Origin: Hyphomicrobiales bacterium
GTDB taxonomy: Bacteria; Pseudomonadota; Alphaproteobacteria; Rhizobiales; Rhizobiaceae
Length of the DNA: 64,000 nucleotides
Direction: 5' to 3'
Assembly (NCBI GenBank): GCA_900473205.1
Contig: UCLB01000012.1
Location: 124,001-188,000 of the forward strand
In this document: one piece after another, positions 28,055 through 37,590 of the stretch
Position numbering within the stretch: position 1 is the first letter of the stretch
How the letters are laid out: each line of letters begins with the position of its first letter
Position numbers and translations under genes: made by a program
Notes under the pieces: model-generated
What the model was told of the DNA's origin: nothing
What the model saw: the letters and a program-made list of their open reading frames with translations, nothing else
Database searches by the model: none

Positions 28055-28391
28055 GGCCCCTCCCGGCGCGTCTTTGAGAGCGCCTGCGTTCTTGCGGACG
28101 CATAGGACGCTCTCATTCTTTGTAATTTCGCGCCGATGCGCTACGCCTGAAACCTCCATATCCGTTGACGGGATGGACGACAATCAGGCAGCGACCGACA
28201 AAATAATGTCACAAGAGGGATGACAAATGCGCCGTCTTGCTGTAATGGCCCGCGTGGAACTGGGGTTTACCCCTTTAACCGCAAGCAAAGAATGGTGAAC
28301 CCGCTCCTGCCGCAAGGCATGGTCCCGAGACATGGTTTCAAGGGATGACAGTTGAGCGCTCTGGCTGTTTCAGAAGAACTCAGAGGTTAAC
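28055..28391. other. 337-base intergenic region upstream of rplS
   Basis: This spacer must hold the divergent TSUP promoter and a separate rplS promoter. A possible 23-codon frame at 28227-28298 (MRRLAVMARVELG start, with GAGGGATG upstream) could be a leader peptide but is weakly supported. No terminator or riboswitch was recognised. Confidence 0.5.
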
Positions 28392-28937
28392 ATGACCAAC
28401 ATTATCGCACAGCTGGAAGCCGAACAGGCTGCCAAGATCGAAGCGAAGCGTACGCTTCCAGAATTTTCCCCAGGTGACACCGTTCGCGTCAACGTACGCG
28501 TAACGGAAGGCAACCGTACCCGCGTACAGGCCTATGAAGGCGTTTGCATCGCCCGTTCCGGCGGCGGCATCAACGAAAGCTTCACCGTTCGCAAGATCTC
28601 CTACGGCGAAGGCGTAGAGCGCGTATTCCCGGTTTACTCGCCGCTGGTTGAAGGCGTTGAAATCGTTCGCCGCGGTAAGGTTCGCCGCGCGAAGCTCTAC
28701 TACCTGCGCGACCGTCGCGGTAAGTCCGCTCGTATCGTTGAAGACACCGGCGTTCGCGCTCGCAAGCTCAACGACGCTGAGCGTCAGGCCGCTGCCGAAG
28801 AAAAGGCACGCATCGAAGCTGAAAAGGTTGCAGCAGCACAGGCTCTGGCCGCTGAAAAGGCCGCAGCAGAAGCTGCTGAAGCCAAGGCAGCTGAAGAAGC
28901 CGCAGCAGCAAAGGCCGCTGAAGGCGCAGCTGAATAA
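28392..28937 (+). CDS. rplS: 50S ribosomal protein L19
   Basis: L19 lies at the subunit interface. The 181-residue product has the L19 core in its first 120 residues ([51 protein letters not shown]). The remaining 60 residues are a Lys/Ala/Glu helix-forming tail with [16 protein letters not shown]-type repeats, found in rhizobial L19 and absent in E. coli. AGAGGTTAAC precedes the ATG. It is monocistronic and ends at a strong terminator. Confidence 0.96.
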   Translation: MTNIIAQLEAEQAAKIEAKRTLPEFSPGDTVRVNVRVTEGNRTRVQAYEGVCIARSGGGINESFTVRKISYGEGVERVFPVYSPLVEGVEIVRRGKVRRAKLYYLRDRRGKSARIVEDTGVRARKLNDAERQAAAEEKARIEAEKVAAAQALAAEKAAAEAAEAKAAEEAAAAKAAEGAAE

Positions 28938-28960
28938 GCTTTTCCTCTCATCGAAAATTA

Positions 28961-28993
28961 AAAAAAAAGGCGGTCTTCGGACCGCCTTTTTTT
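28961..28993. terminator. bidirectional terminator after rplS
   Basis: A run of nine A precedes the stem GGCGGTC/GACCGCC (28970-28976 and 28980-28986) with a 3-base loop, and seven T follow. It should stop transcription from either side. Confidence 0.92.
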
Positions 28994-29048
28994 GTTGGAA
29001 ATTCGCCCCGGTTGCGTGGTATTATTAATGCAATCTTTGGGGGGAGGT

Positions 29049-29261
29049 ATGGCAAAAGTTACTTTGGAAATTTACACGACAGAACTAGAGGGTGACTACA
29101 ATAACTCTGTCGATGGCCTCCATGCTACGTGCAGCAAGTGCGGACACTCCGTGGAGATTTTTGGTACGTCAATAGCGTCAGCGAGGCGTGCCGCTGTAAA
29201 AATGAAAGAGGAATGTCCTCTTAATCTATCAAACTATTACGACGTTGGCAGTTGGGGATAA
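29049..29261 (+). CDS. small cysteine-containing protein, 70 residues
   Basis: The 70-residue product begins MAKVTLEIYTTELEGDYN and contains CSKCGH near residue 33 and a further Cys near residue 61, a possible zinc knuckle. A very strong ribosome-binding site (GGGGGAGGT) lies 1-9 bases upstream of the ATG at 29049. Codons are AT-rich and unlike the neighbours (for example TTA, ATA and AAT), which suggests foreign origin. No family is recognised. It lies isolated between the rplS terminator and the leuC 3' end. Confidence 0.65.
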   Translation: MAKVTLEIYTTELEGDYNNSVDGLHATCSKCGHSVEIFGTSIASARRAAVKMKEECPLNLSNYYDVGSWG

Positions 29262-29365
29262 TAAGGAGATGCCTGTCCACGCCTAATCATTAGAGTAAGG
29301 GCAGGCAGAATAAATTTTCCCCTCGGATTTTGCAAAAGGGTAGGAATACTCAGCGCAGGCCGAAG

Positions 29366-29392
29366 GACCGAAAACCCGCAGGGCTTTCGGTC
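29366..29392 (-). terminator. hairpin past leuC
   Basis: GACCGAAA at 29366-29373 pairs with TTTCGGTC at 29385-29392, with a further CCC/GGG pair inside. It lies 17 bases after the leuC stop on the minus strand. No clear T-run follows, so termination strength is uncertain. Confidence 0.5.
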
Positions 29393-29408
29393 GATCATCA
29401 TGGCCTGT

Positions 29409-30818
<1,410 letters not shown>

Positions 30819-31243
30819 GGCTATATCCATCAGATATTGAAAAGGATTTGGGTTCGCGAAAAGACTGACAGCGAGGGGCTATCAGGCGAACGTAAGTCGC
30901 GTATTCAGCGCGCCGGAAATATCCGCGAAAAAGCGTGCCGGCAGACGCTTGTGGTCCTGCAGCACGAAAATGTTTTGCGCGAGACATCCGAATTTCGATC
31001 CCATGAATCTTTCATAGCAGATCGGCTTTTCCACGGCAATATTGCCGCGCCGAATGAAATCCGCCTGACCGCGTGGTTTCGCTGTTGCGAGATAGATCAG
31101 CCGGTGCGGGATAAAAACGCCGTCTCGCGCGTTACGCTCTCGCGCAGTTGTGATCTCACGACGCCGTAACGCTTGCGTGAAGGGCTGCGCTCTCGATTGT
31201 ATTCGGCCTGCATGTTCATGCAGCTGACAGGGGAGGATACGTT
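30819..31243. other. 425-base divergent spacer between leuC and MFS gene
   Basis: No credible gene. An 8-bp inverted repeat GCGTTACG (31129-31136) / CGTAACGC (31165-31172) with a 28-base spacer lies 72 bases before the MFS start and could be an operator. The GGGGAGGA ribosome-binding site of the MFS gene is at its end. Confidence 0.5.
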
Positions 31244-32536
31244 TTGGTATCTGAAAAAGCACTCATTTCAAAAATCACCTGGCGGTTGATGCCGTTTCTG
31301 GGGCTTCTCTACCTCATCGCCTATATCGACCGGCAGAATGTGAGCTTTGCCAAGCTGCAGATGGTGGGCGATCTGGGGTTGAGCGAATATGCCTATGGCC
31401 TTGGCGCATCGCTGTTCTTCATCGGTTATTTCATCTTCGAAGTTCCCAGCAACCTGCTGCTGACCCGGTTCGGGGCCAGTCGCTGGTTTGCGCGCATCAT
31501 CATTTCGTGGGGACTGGTGACGATTGCGCTGGCCTATACCAGCAGCCAGACGATGTTCTATATTCTGCGCTTTCTGCTGGGCGCCTGCGAAGCGGGTTTC
31601 TTTCCCGGCGTTCTCTATCTCCTGACCCTGTGGTTCCCGAGGGATTACCGCGGACGGATGGTCGGGCTGTTCATGATTTTCAGCGCGCTGGCCAATGCCG
31701 TGGGCGCACCGTTGGGCGGTATGCTGCTCGATCTCGACGGGCTGTTCGGTTATGCGGGTTGGGAATGGGTGTTTCTTGCCACGGGCGTTCCGGCCGTCAT
31801 CGCCGGTATCTTCACCATCTTCTATCTGGACGACACGCCTGAGAAGGCGAAGTTCCTGACCCAGGAGGAAAAGGACTGGCTGAAAAACCGCATCGCGTCT
31901 GAAAACTCCGACATGGAAGAACATGCCGAAAACGGTTTCAAGGCATTGATCAACCCGCGTGTGTTGTTCATGTCGCTGTGCTTCGTCGGCTTCCCGCTGG
32001 CGGCTTATGGTCTCAGCTACTGGCTGCCGACCATCGTCAAGGGCTTTGGCGTTTCCAACACCACCAATGGCTTCATCAACATCATTCCGTGGATCGTGGT
32101 GGCGGTTGCGCTCTACGTCATTCCAGCGGCTGCCGACCGTGCGGAAAACAAGACGCCCTACATCGTCGGCCCAGCCTTCCTCGGCGCGTTCTGCCTGTTG
32201 ATGTCGGCGCTGGTGACGATGCCGGTTCTGCAATTTGCCTTCCTGTGCATCGCAGCCGCTGGCATTTTTGCAGGCCAGCCGGTGTTCTGGAGCCTGCCGG
32301 GCCGGTTCCTCAAGGGTGCCGGTGCGGCGGCGGGTCTTGCCGCCATCAATTCGGTGGGCAATCTCGGCGGCTTCGTGGCGCAAAATGTGGTGCCATGGAT
32401 CAAGGATCAGACGGGCAGCACGATTGCGCCGATGTTCTTCCTGTCCGCCTGCCTGGCGGTGGCGGGCGTGCTCGTCATCATTGCCGGTCGTATGATTGCG
32501 GCACAAGCGAAGAAGCAGGCTGAAGCACACGCCTGA
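31244..32536 (+). CDS. MFS transporter, anion:cation symporter type
   Basis: The 430-residue carrier has twelve hydrophobic segments. YIDRQNVSFAKLQM, FFIGYFIFEVPSNLLLTRFG and LGACEAGFFPGVLYLLTLWFP are classic for the anion:cation symporter group (phthalate, tartrate, glucarate and related permeases). The start is a TTG at 31244, with GGGGAGGA 6 bases before it; no in-frame ATG is close. A secreted NTF2-like protein follows 120 bases later. A carboxylate or sugar acid is a likely substrate by group; the exact one is unknown. Confidence 0.9.
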   Translation: MVSEKALISKITWRLMPFLGLLYLIAYIDRQNVSFAKLQMVGDLGLSEYAYGLGASLFFIGYFIFEVPSNLLLTRFGASRWFARIIISWGLVTIALAYTSSQTMFYILRFLLGACEAGFFPGVLYLLTLWFPRDYRGRMVGLFMIFSALANAVGAPLGGMLLDLDGLFGYAGWEWVFLATGVPAVIAGIFTIFYLDDTPEKAKFLTQEEKDWLKNRIASENSDMEEHAENGFKALINPRVLFMSLCFVGFPLAAYGLSYWLPTIVKGFGVSNTTNGFINIIPWIVVAVALYVIPAAADRAENKTPYIVGPAFLGAFCLLMSALVTMPVLQFAFLCIAAAGIFAGQPVFWSLPGRFLKGAGAAAGLAAINSVGNLGGFVAQNVVPWIKDQTGSTIAPMFFLSACLAVAGVLVIIAGRMIAAQAKKQAEAHA

Positions 32537-32543
32537 CGCCTCT

Positions 32544-32581
32544 TTCCACCGCTGGTTCCCTGCATGTGACCAGCGGTGGAA
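32544..32581. repeat. strong hairpin between MFS and NTF2-like genes
   Basis: Perfect 13-bp stem TTCCACCGCTGGT / ACCAGCGGTGGAA with a 12-base loop, starting 7 bases past the MFS stop. There is no T-run, so it is probably an mRNA-stability hairpin or a weak terminator. Confidence 0.65.
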
Positions 32582-32656
32582 AAACTGCCTGCTTCCGGCA
32601 GCGTTCTCCGCGTTCTATGGTCCGGCATCCACTGCCCGCATCCATGAGGAGAACCC

Positions 32657-33172
32657 ATGATCCGCTTCATCAGACATATCGCGCTTGGTTGCGCTCTTTC
32701 GCTGCCCGCATTTGCGCTGGCCTCTCTGCCAGCCCAGGCTCAGGAAGCCGTCGTCAAGGCGCCCGACGCCGAGGCGCTGTTCACCAGCCCGGACCCGAAG
32801 CTGAATGCCAACAAGCAGGTGACCTACAAGATCATCCGCGATCTGCTGGAAGCCGGCCATTGGGACAAGGCGGATCAATATCTGACCGAGCGTTATATCC
32901 AGCACAATCCCAATGCCGCATCGGGCCGTGACGGTGTGATCAAGTTCTTCACCGAGGTGCTGAAAGTGCCGAAGAAGCCCATTCCGGACAAGATCAGCTC
33001 GCCCGTCGCTTTCGTGACCGCCGAGGGCGATCTGGTGACGGTTGGTTTCGTGCATGAGGTCAAGGACCCGAAAGACCCGTCCAAGACCTACACGACGACA
33101 TGGTTCGACACATGGCGTTTCGTGGATGGCAAGGCGGATGAGCATTGGGATTCGGCGCTCAAAGGCCAATGA
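32657..33172 (+). CDS. secreted NTF2-like (SnoaL-type) protein
   Basis: A signal peptide (about residues 1-29, cleavage after AQAQ) is followed by a single NTF2/SnoaL-like domain. Typical blocks are DLLEAGHWDKADQYLTERYIQHNP and VGFVHEVKDP, with a closing WRFVDGKADEHWDSAL. Proteins of this kind bind small ligands or act as lyase/isomerase-like enzymes; activity cannot be inferred from sequence. The family is often found with polyketide or catabolic genes. It lies behind the MFS gene and ends 1 base before the convergent ABC permease gene. Confidence 0.8.
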   Translation: MIRFIRHIALGCALSLPAFALASLPAQAQEAVVKAPDAEALFTSPDPKLNANKQVTYKIIRDLLEAGHWDKADQYLTERYIQHNPNAASGRDGVIKFFTEVLKVPKKPIPDKISSPVAFVTAEGDLVTVGFVHEVKDPKDPSKTYTTTWFDTWRFVDGKADEHWDSALKGQ

Positions 33173-33173
33173 T

Positions 33174-33989
33174 CTACCCGCGTGGGCTGCGGCGCAGGGA
33201 TTTTTCCACGCGCCGTAGCGCCAGCGACAGCCCGAGCGTCAGGATGAGGTAGATATAGGCGACGATGGAATAGGTTTCGAAAAACCGGAACGAGCCAGCA
33301 GCATAGACCTTGCCGAGCTGGGTGATATCCATGACGCCCAGCACCGAGACCAGCGAACTGTCCTTGACCATGGACACGAAATCATTGGAGAGCGGCGGAA
33401 AGATCGTGCGGATCGCCTGCGGAAAGGTGACGAGGCGAAAGCGCTGAAAGCGGTTGAGACCGAGTGCCTTCGCGGCTTCGATCTGCCCCTCATCCACCGC
33501 CTCGATACCGGCGCGGAAGATTTCTGCGATAAAGGCGGCGTAGCAGATGGTCAGTGCCAGAATGGCTCGCCATGTCAGCGAAAAATCGCGAACCAGCATC
33601 TCCTCCACCCATTCGGCCTGAATGAGCGGGGTGATAACCCAGTTGAACAGGCTGACGAAGGCGGGTGCGCCGACAAAGGCGATGTAGAACAACACGACGA
33701 GAACGGGGATGCCGCGCACCGTTTCGATATAGAAACGGGCAATCTGGCGCAGCACGAGCGTATCGGCCATGCCCATGATGGCGATGAGCAGACCCCAAAG
33801 CGAGGCGAGCGCGAAGGCGACCAGCGTGACGAAAACGGTCATGCCGATGCCCTTGACGACGGTGGCAAAGACCTGCGCGTAGATGCCGTTGACCGCAATG
33901 ACCACGGCCAGCACGAGCCCGATGCCGACGAGCGCCACCAGCCACCATGGAAAATCATCCGTGGGAGTGGATCTGCGCCTCTGGCTCAC
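33174..33989 (-). CDS. amino acid ABC transporter permease
   Basis: This 271-residue inner-membrane protein has five to six helices and the HisM-type signature: FYIETVRGIPVLVVLFYIAF and the EAA loop EAAKALGLNRFQRFRLVTFPQA. SLVSVLGVMDITQLGK is typical of polar amino-acid permeases. It is downstream of the substrate-binding gene (33 bases apart) and both are on the minus strand. No ATPase gene is next to them, so the transporter must borrow one from elsewhere. The substrate is unknown. Confidence 0.9.
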   Translation of the reverse strand: MSQRRRSTPTDDFPWWLVALVGIGLVLAVVIAVNGIYAQVFATVVKGIGMTVFVTLVAFALASLWGLLIAIMGMADTLVLRQIARFYIETVRGIPVLVVLFYIAFVGAPAFVSLFNWVITPLIQAEWVEEMLVRDFSLTWRAILALTICYAAFIAEIFRAGIEAVDEGQIEAAKALGLNRFQRFRLVTFPQAIRTIFPPLSNDFVSMVKDSSLVSVLGVMDITQLGKVYAAGSFRFFETYSIVAYIYLILTLGLSLALRRVEKSLRRSPRG

Positions 33990-34022
33990 GCTGTCGTCTT
34001 TCTGTCATTGCCAAGCATGGGT

Positions 34023-34817
34023 TTACTGGCCGAGCTTGTAGTCCAGAAACCACTTCTTATCGAGCGCGGTAAAGGTACCGTCTGCCTTTAGCGCGGCAAT
34101 GGCGGCATTGACGGGTGCGACCAGATCAGAGCCCTTCTTGAAGATGAAACCGAAATCATCACCGCCCAAGGGGCCGCCGATCAGCTTCAGTGTGCCGCCG
34201 GATGCATCGACATAGCCTTTGCCAGCCACGCCATCCGTCAGCACAAGATCGACATCGCCGGTTTTCAGCGCCTGAACGGTTGCTCCGAAGGTTTCCATCA
34301 GTTTCACCCGCGGATTCTGCTCATTGCCGTCGAGAATGTCGTAGACGGCGGTATAAAAAGGCGTCGTCCCAGCCTGCGCGCCGACCAGCCCCTTGTCGAA
34401 GGCGGCGAAGCTCTTGGCATCGGTAAAGCGTGTCTCATCGGCGCGCACCAGCATGAACATTTCCGAGCGCATATAGGGATTGGAGAAATCCACCTTCTGC
34501 TTGCGCTCGTCCTTGATGCTGATGCCGGTCATGCCGATGTCGTATTGACCATCGGACACGGCCTGGATCATCGCATCCCAGGATGTGTTCTGATACTCGA
34601 CCTTGAAATTCAGCCGCTTGGCGATCTCACCCACCGCATCATATTCCCAGCCGATTGCCTTGCCGGAGGCGGGATCGACGAATTGCAGCGGCGGATAGGC
34701 ATTTTCCGTGACCACGACCACGGTTTTGCCCTTCAGGTCCGGCAGGTCGGCGGCGAAGGAAAGGGCAGGCGACAGAATGGTCGCGGCAATGGCGATGAAA
34801 AACGAGCGTCTGAGCAA
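34023..34817 (-). CDS. amino acid ABC transporter substrate-binding protein
   Basis: The 264-residue product is a family-3 solute-binding protein. A signal peptide (about residues 1-22, LRRSFFIAIAATILSPALSF region) is followed by VVVVTENAYPPLQFVDP, DAMIQAVSDGQYDIGMTGIS and KQKVDFSNPYMRSEM. The start is a TTG at 34817 with AGGAG 9 bases before it; the open frame reaches back to 35333 over a divergent gene and is not used. Paired with the permease downstream. Ligand unknown; polar amino acid is the family default. Confidence 0.88.
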   Translation of the reverse strand: MLRRSFFIAIAATILSPALSFAADLPDLKGKTVVVVTENAYPPLQFVDPASGKAIGWEYDAVGEIAKRLNFKVEYQNTSWDAMIQAVSDGQYDIGMTGISIKDERKQKVDFSNPYMRSEMFMLVRADETRFTDAKSFAAFDKGLVGAQAGTTPFYTAVYDILDGNEQNPRVKLMETFGATVQALKTGDVDLVLTDGVAGKGYVDASGGTLKLIGGPLGGDDFGFIFKKGSDLVAPVNAAIAALKADGTFTALDKKWFLDYKLGQ

Positions 34818-34980
34818 TGTCGTATCTCCTGCTGGCAATGCGGGAAAATGACATGGTTTGAAGTGGGAGAGCAAGAGCGCATTGCGCGGGCTGCGCGCCC
34901 CAGCGAACCGCGCCGAGCCCAAACGCCCTTTCGGAGAGGATGGTAATGTGCACATTGAAACCAATTCGGGAGGAATGACG

Positions 34981-35877
34981 ATGACCAAAGACAATAGCCG
35001 CGTAATCGCCTTTATCGGCACTGGATTGATGGGCGGGCCCATGGCGCGCAATCTCCTGAAAGCTGGATTTACCGTGCGTGTCTGGAACCGCAGCATTGAG
35101 AAGGCGCAGGCGCTGGTGGCCGATGGTGCGGTGCCGGCCTCGTCTCCGGCGGACGCTGCCAAGGGTGCCGATATCGTCATCACCATGTTGAGCGATGGCA
35201 AGGCGGTGGGCGACGTACTGTTCGAAAGCGGCGTTGCGCAGGTGCTGGAAAAAGGCGCGGTCGTTATCGACAGCAGTTCGATTGCCCCACCCATCGCGCG
35301 CGACCATGCTGGCAGGCTGAGCGCACTCGGCATCGGTCACATCGATGCGCCGGTGTCCGGTGGTGTCGTCGGCGCAAGTGCGGGCACGCTGGCCATCATG
35401 GCAGGCGGTGATGAGGGGTTGGTTGAAAGCCTTTCGGATGTCTTTGCCGCCATGGGCAGGCTGACCTATGTTGGCCCCTCGGGTGCCGGGCAACTCTGCA
35501 AGCTGGCCAACCAGCAGATCGTGGCCATTACCATCGGTGCGGTTGCCGAGGCGATGATGCTGGTGGAGGCAGGCGGTGCCTCGCGCGAAGGGTTCCGCAA
35601 TGCCATTCGTGGCGGTTTTGCCGAAAGCCGGATATTGGAACTGCACGGTGAGCGCATGGTCAAACGCGACTTCGTGCCAGGCGGTCCTTCCAAATTCCAG
35701 CTGAAGGATCTGAACGGCGTGCTGGCGACGGCGAAAGACCTGTCGCTGGATTTGCCGCTGACGCAGAAGATTACCGAGGAATTCGATCATTTCGTCGGTG
35801 ATGGCGGTGCGGATATCGACCATAGTGGCCTCCTTCTGCACCTCGAAAAAATGAACGGTCGGCAGCGTTCTTCATAA
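34981..35877 (+). CDS. beta-hydroxyacid dehydrogenase (3-hydroxyisobutyrate / tartronate semialdehyde reductase family)
   Basis: The 298-residue NAD(P)-dependent enzyme has the Rossmann motif FIGTGLMGGPMARN at its start, the substrate loop DAPVSGGVVGA near residue 122 and the catalytic lysine in GAGQLCKLANQQIV near residue 170. This marks the 3-hydroxyisobutyrate dehydrogenase family; GarR-like tartronate semialdehyde reductases belong to the same group and cannot be told apart by motif. The ATG at 34981 has GGGAGG 7 bases before it; an ATG two codons earlier is too close. An aldehyde dehydrogenase gene follows, consistent with oxidation of semialdehydes. Confidence 0.9.
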   Translation: MTKDNSRVIAFIGTGLMGGPMARNLLKAGFTVRVWNRSIEKAQALVADGAVPASSPADAAKGADIVITMLSDGKAVGDVLFESGVAQVLEKGAVVIDSSSIAPPIARDHAGRLSALGIGHIDAPVSGGVVGASAGTLAIMAGGDEGLVESLSDVFAAMGRLTYVGPSGAGQLCKLANQQIVAITIGAVAEAMMLVEAGGASREGFRNAIRGGFAESRILELHGERMVKRDFVPGGPSKFQLKDLNGVLATAKDLSLDLPLTQKITEEFDHFVGDGGADIDHSGLLLHLEKMNGRQRSS

Positions 35878-35883
35878 AATCTG

Positions 35884-35893
35884 ATAATATTAT
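35884..35893. promoter_or_regulatory. AT palindrome upstream of aldehyde dehydrogenase gene
   Basis: ATAATATTAT is a perfect palindrome, set in TGATAATATTATGATATGG, directly after the hydroxyacid dehydrogenase stop. Such AT-rich dyads are common operators of GntR-type repressors; that reading is inference. Confidence 0.35.
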
Positions 35894-36040
35894 GATATGG
35901 TGACTTTTCCAGACAGATAAGATGACATAAGGTCGCGACCAATTTTGCCGCTTATCCGCGCGGCTACCTTTTTGGCCGGTTGGCCTTGGACGAAAGAGGG
36001 TGACGAGATGGTCGCCGCTCGACATCACAGGGAGCACTTC

Positions 36041-37474
36041 ATGACAGTTCACCAGAACCTTATCAACGGCGAGTGGATCGGCGCCGATACGTCGAAGAAC
36101 ATCAACCCGTCCGACACCAACGAGGTTGTTGGTCTTTATGCGCAGGCGAGCGCAGACGATGCGAAAGAGGCGATTGCCGCCGCCAAGGCCGCCTTTCCGG
36201 CATGGTCGCGATCCGGCATTCTGGAACGCCACGCGATCCTGAAAAAGACCGCTGACGAAATTCTGGCCCGAAAGGAAGAACTCGGCGCGCTTCTGGCCCG
36301 CGAAGAGGGCAAGGTTCTGGCCGAAGGCATCGGCGAAACCATCCGCGCCGCGCAAATCTTCGATTTCTTTGCCGGTGAAGCGCTGCGCCTTGCTGGCGAA
36401 GTCATTCCGTCTGCCCGCCCGAATATCGGCGTCGAAGTCACCCGCGAGCCGCTGGGCGTCATCGGCATCATCACGCCATGGAATTTCCCGATTGCCATTC
36501 CGGCCTGGAAGATTGCGCCAGCGCTCTGCTACGGCAACACCATCGTCTTCAAGCCTGCCGATCTGGTTCCGGGCTGCTCCTGGGCGATTGTCGATATTCT
36601 CCACCGCGCTGGTCTGCCGAAGGGCGTGCTGAACCTGGTGATGGGTCGCGGCTCGGTCGTCGGTCAGGCCATGCTCGACAGCCCGCATCTGTCCGGTATC
36701 ACCTTTACCGGCTCCACCGGCACCGGCCAGCGCGTTGCCGCGTCGTCGCTGCCCTTCAACCGTAAATTCCAGCTGGAGATGGGCGGCAAGAACCCCTTCG
36801 TCGTGCTTGACGATGCCGACCTCAACGTCGCCGTGGAAGCGGCGGCCAATTCCGGTTTCTACTCCACCGGACAGCGCTGCACGGCGTCGTCGCGCATCAT
36901 CGTGACCGAAGGTATTCACGACAGGTTCGTTGCCGCCATGACCGAGCGTCTGGCCAAGATCAATGTTGGCCACGCCATGGACAAGGAAACCCATGTCGGC
37001 CCGGTCGTCGATGAAAAGCAGCTGAAGCAGGACACCGATTACATCGAGATCGGCAAAAAGGAAGGCGCTAAGGTTGCCTTCGGTGGCGATCTCGTCAAGC
37101 GCGAAACACCCGGCTTCTTCCTTCAGCCGACGCTGTTTACCGAAGCCACCAACAGCATGCGCATTTCGCAGGAAGAAATCTTCGGACCTGTCGCAGCCGT
37201 CATCCGCGTGAAGGATTATGACGAGGCGCTGGCCGTTGCCAATGACACGCCATTCGGCCTGTCTTCCGGCATCGCCACCACCAGCCTCAAGCATGCGACC
37301 CACTTCAAGCGCAATGCAGAGGCGGGCATGGTGATGGTCAACCTGCCGACCGCAGGCGTGGACTTCCACGTTCCCTTTGGTGGCCGCAAGGCATCCTCCT
37401 TCGGCCCGCGTGAGCAGGGCAAATATGCGAGCGAGTTCTTCACCACGGTGAAGACGGCCTATACGCTGGCCTGA
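36041..37474 (+). CDS. NAD(P)-dependent aldehyde dehydrogenase
   Basis: The 477-residue enzyme has the family blocks TPWNFPIAIPAWKIAPAL, the glutamate motif FQLEMGGKNPF near residue 250 and the catalytic cysteine in GQRCTASSR near residue 283, plus EEIFGPVAAVIRV. Overall it resembles 2,5-dioxovalerate (alpha-ketoglutaric semialdehyde) dehydrogenases of sugar-acid pathways. The ATG at 36041 has AGGGAGC upstream; the frame is open further but not family-like. It ends at a strong terminator. Confidence 0.92.
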   Translation: MTVHQNLINGEWIGADTSKNINPSDTNEVVGLYAQASADDAKEAIAAAKAAFPAWSRSGILERHAILKKTADEILARKEELGALLAREEGKVLAEGIGETIRAAQIFDFFAGEALRLAGEVIPSARPNIGVEVTREPLGVIGIITPWNFPIAIPAWKIAPALCYGNTIVFKPADLVPGCSWAIVDILHRAGLPKGVLNLVMGRGSVVGQAMLDSPHLSGITFTGSTGTGQRVAASSLPFNRKFQLEMGGKNPFVVLDDADLNVAVEAAANSGFYSTGQRCTASSRIIVTEGIHDRFVAAMTERLAKINVGHAMDKETHVGPVVDEKQLKQDTDYIEIGKKEGAKVAFGGDLVKRETPGFFLQPTLFTEATNSMRISQEEIFGPVAAVIRVKDYDEALAVANDTPFGLSSGIATTSLKHATHFKRNAEAGMVMVNLPTAGVDFHVPFGGRKASSFGPREQGKYASEFFTTVKTAYTLA

Positions 37475-37495
37475 TATCGGTATCTGACGAAAACG

Positions 37496-37523
37496 ATCCC
37501 CGGCACTGTCCGGGGATTTTTTT
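37496..37523 (+). terminator. rho-independent terminator after aldehyde dehydrogenase gene
   Basis: ATCCCCGG (37496-37503) pairs with CCGGGGAT (37510-37517) across a 6-base loop, followed by a T-run, 21 bases past the stop. Confidence 0.92.
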
Positions 37524-37590
37524 GCCTCTTTTCCGGCGACGATTTCTGCCTATGGTGAGAGCGCAAAACAGGCAGAGAGACAGGGACAGC

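Noticed and set aside
28800-28930. GCAGCAGAAG-type tandem repeats
   Set aside because: They encode the Ala/Glu/Lys tail of ribosomal protein L19.
35771-37369. 532-codon open frame on the minus strand
   Set aside because: Antisense to the aldehyde dehydrogenase gene, whose catalytic Cys and Glu motifs are intact.
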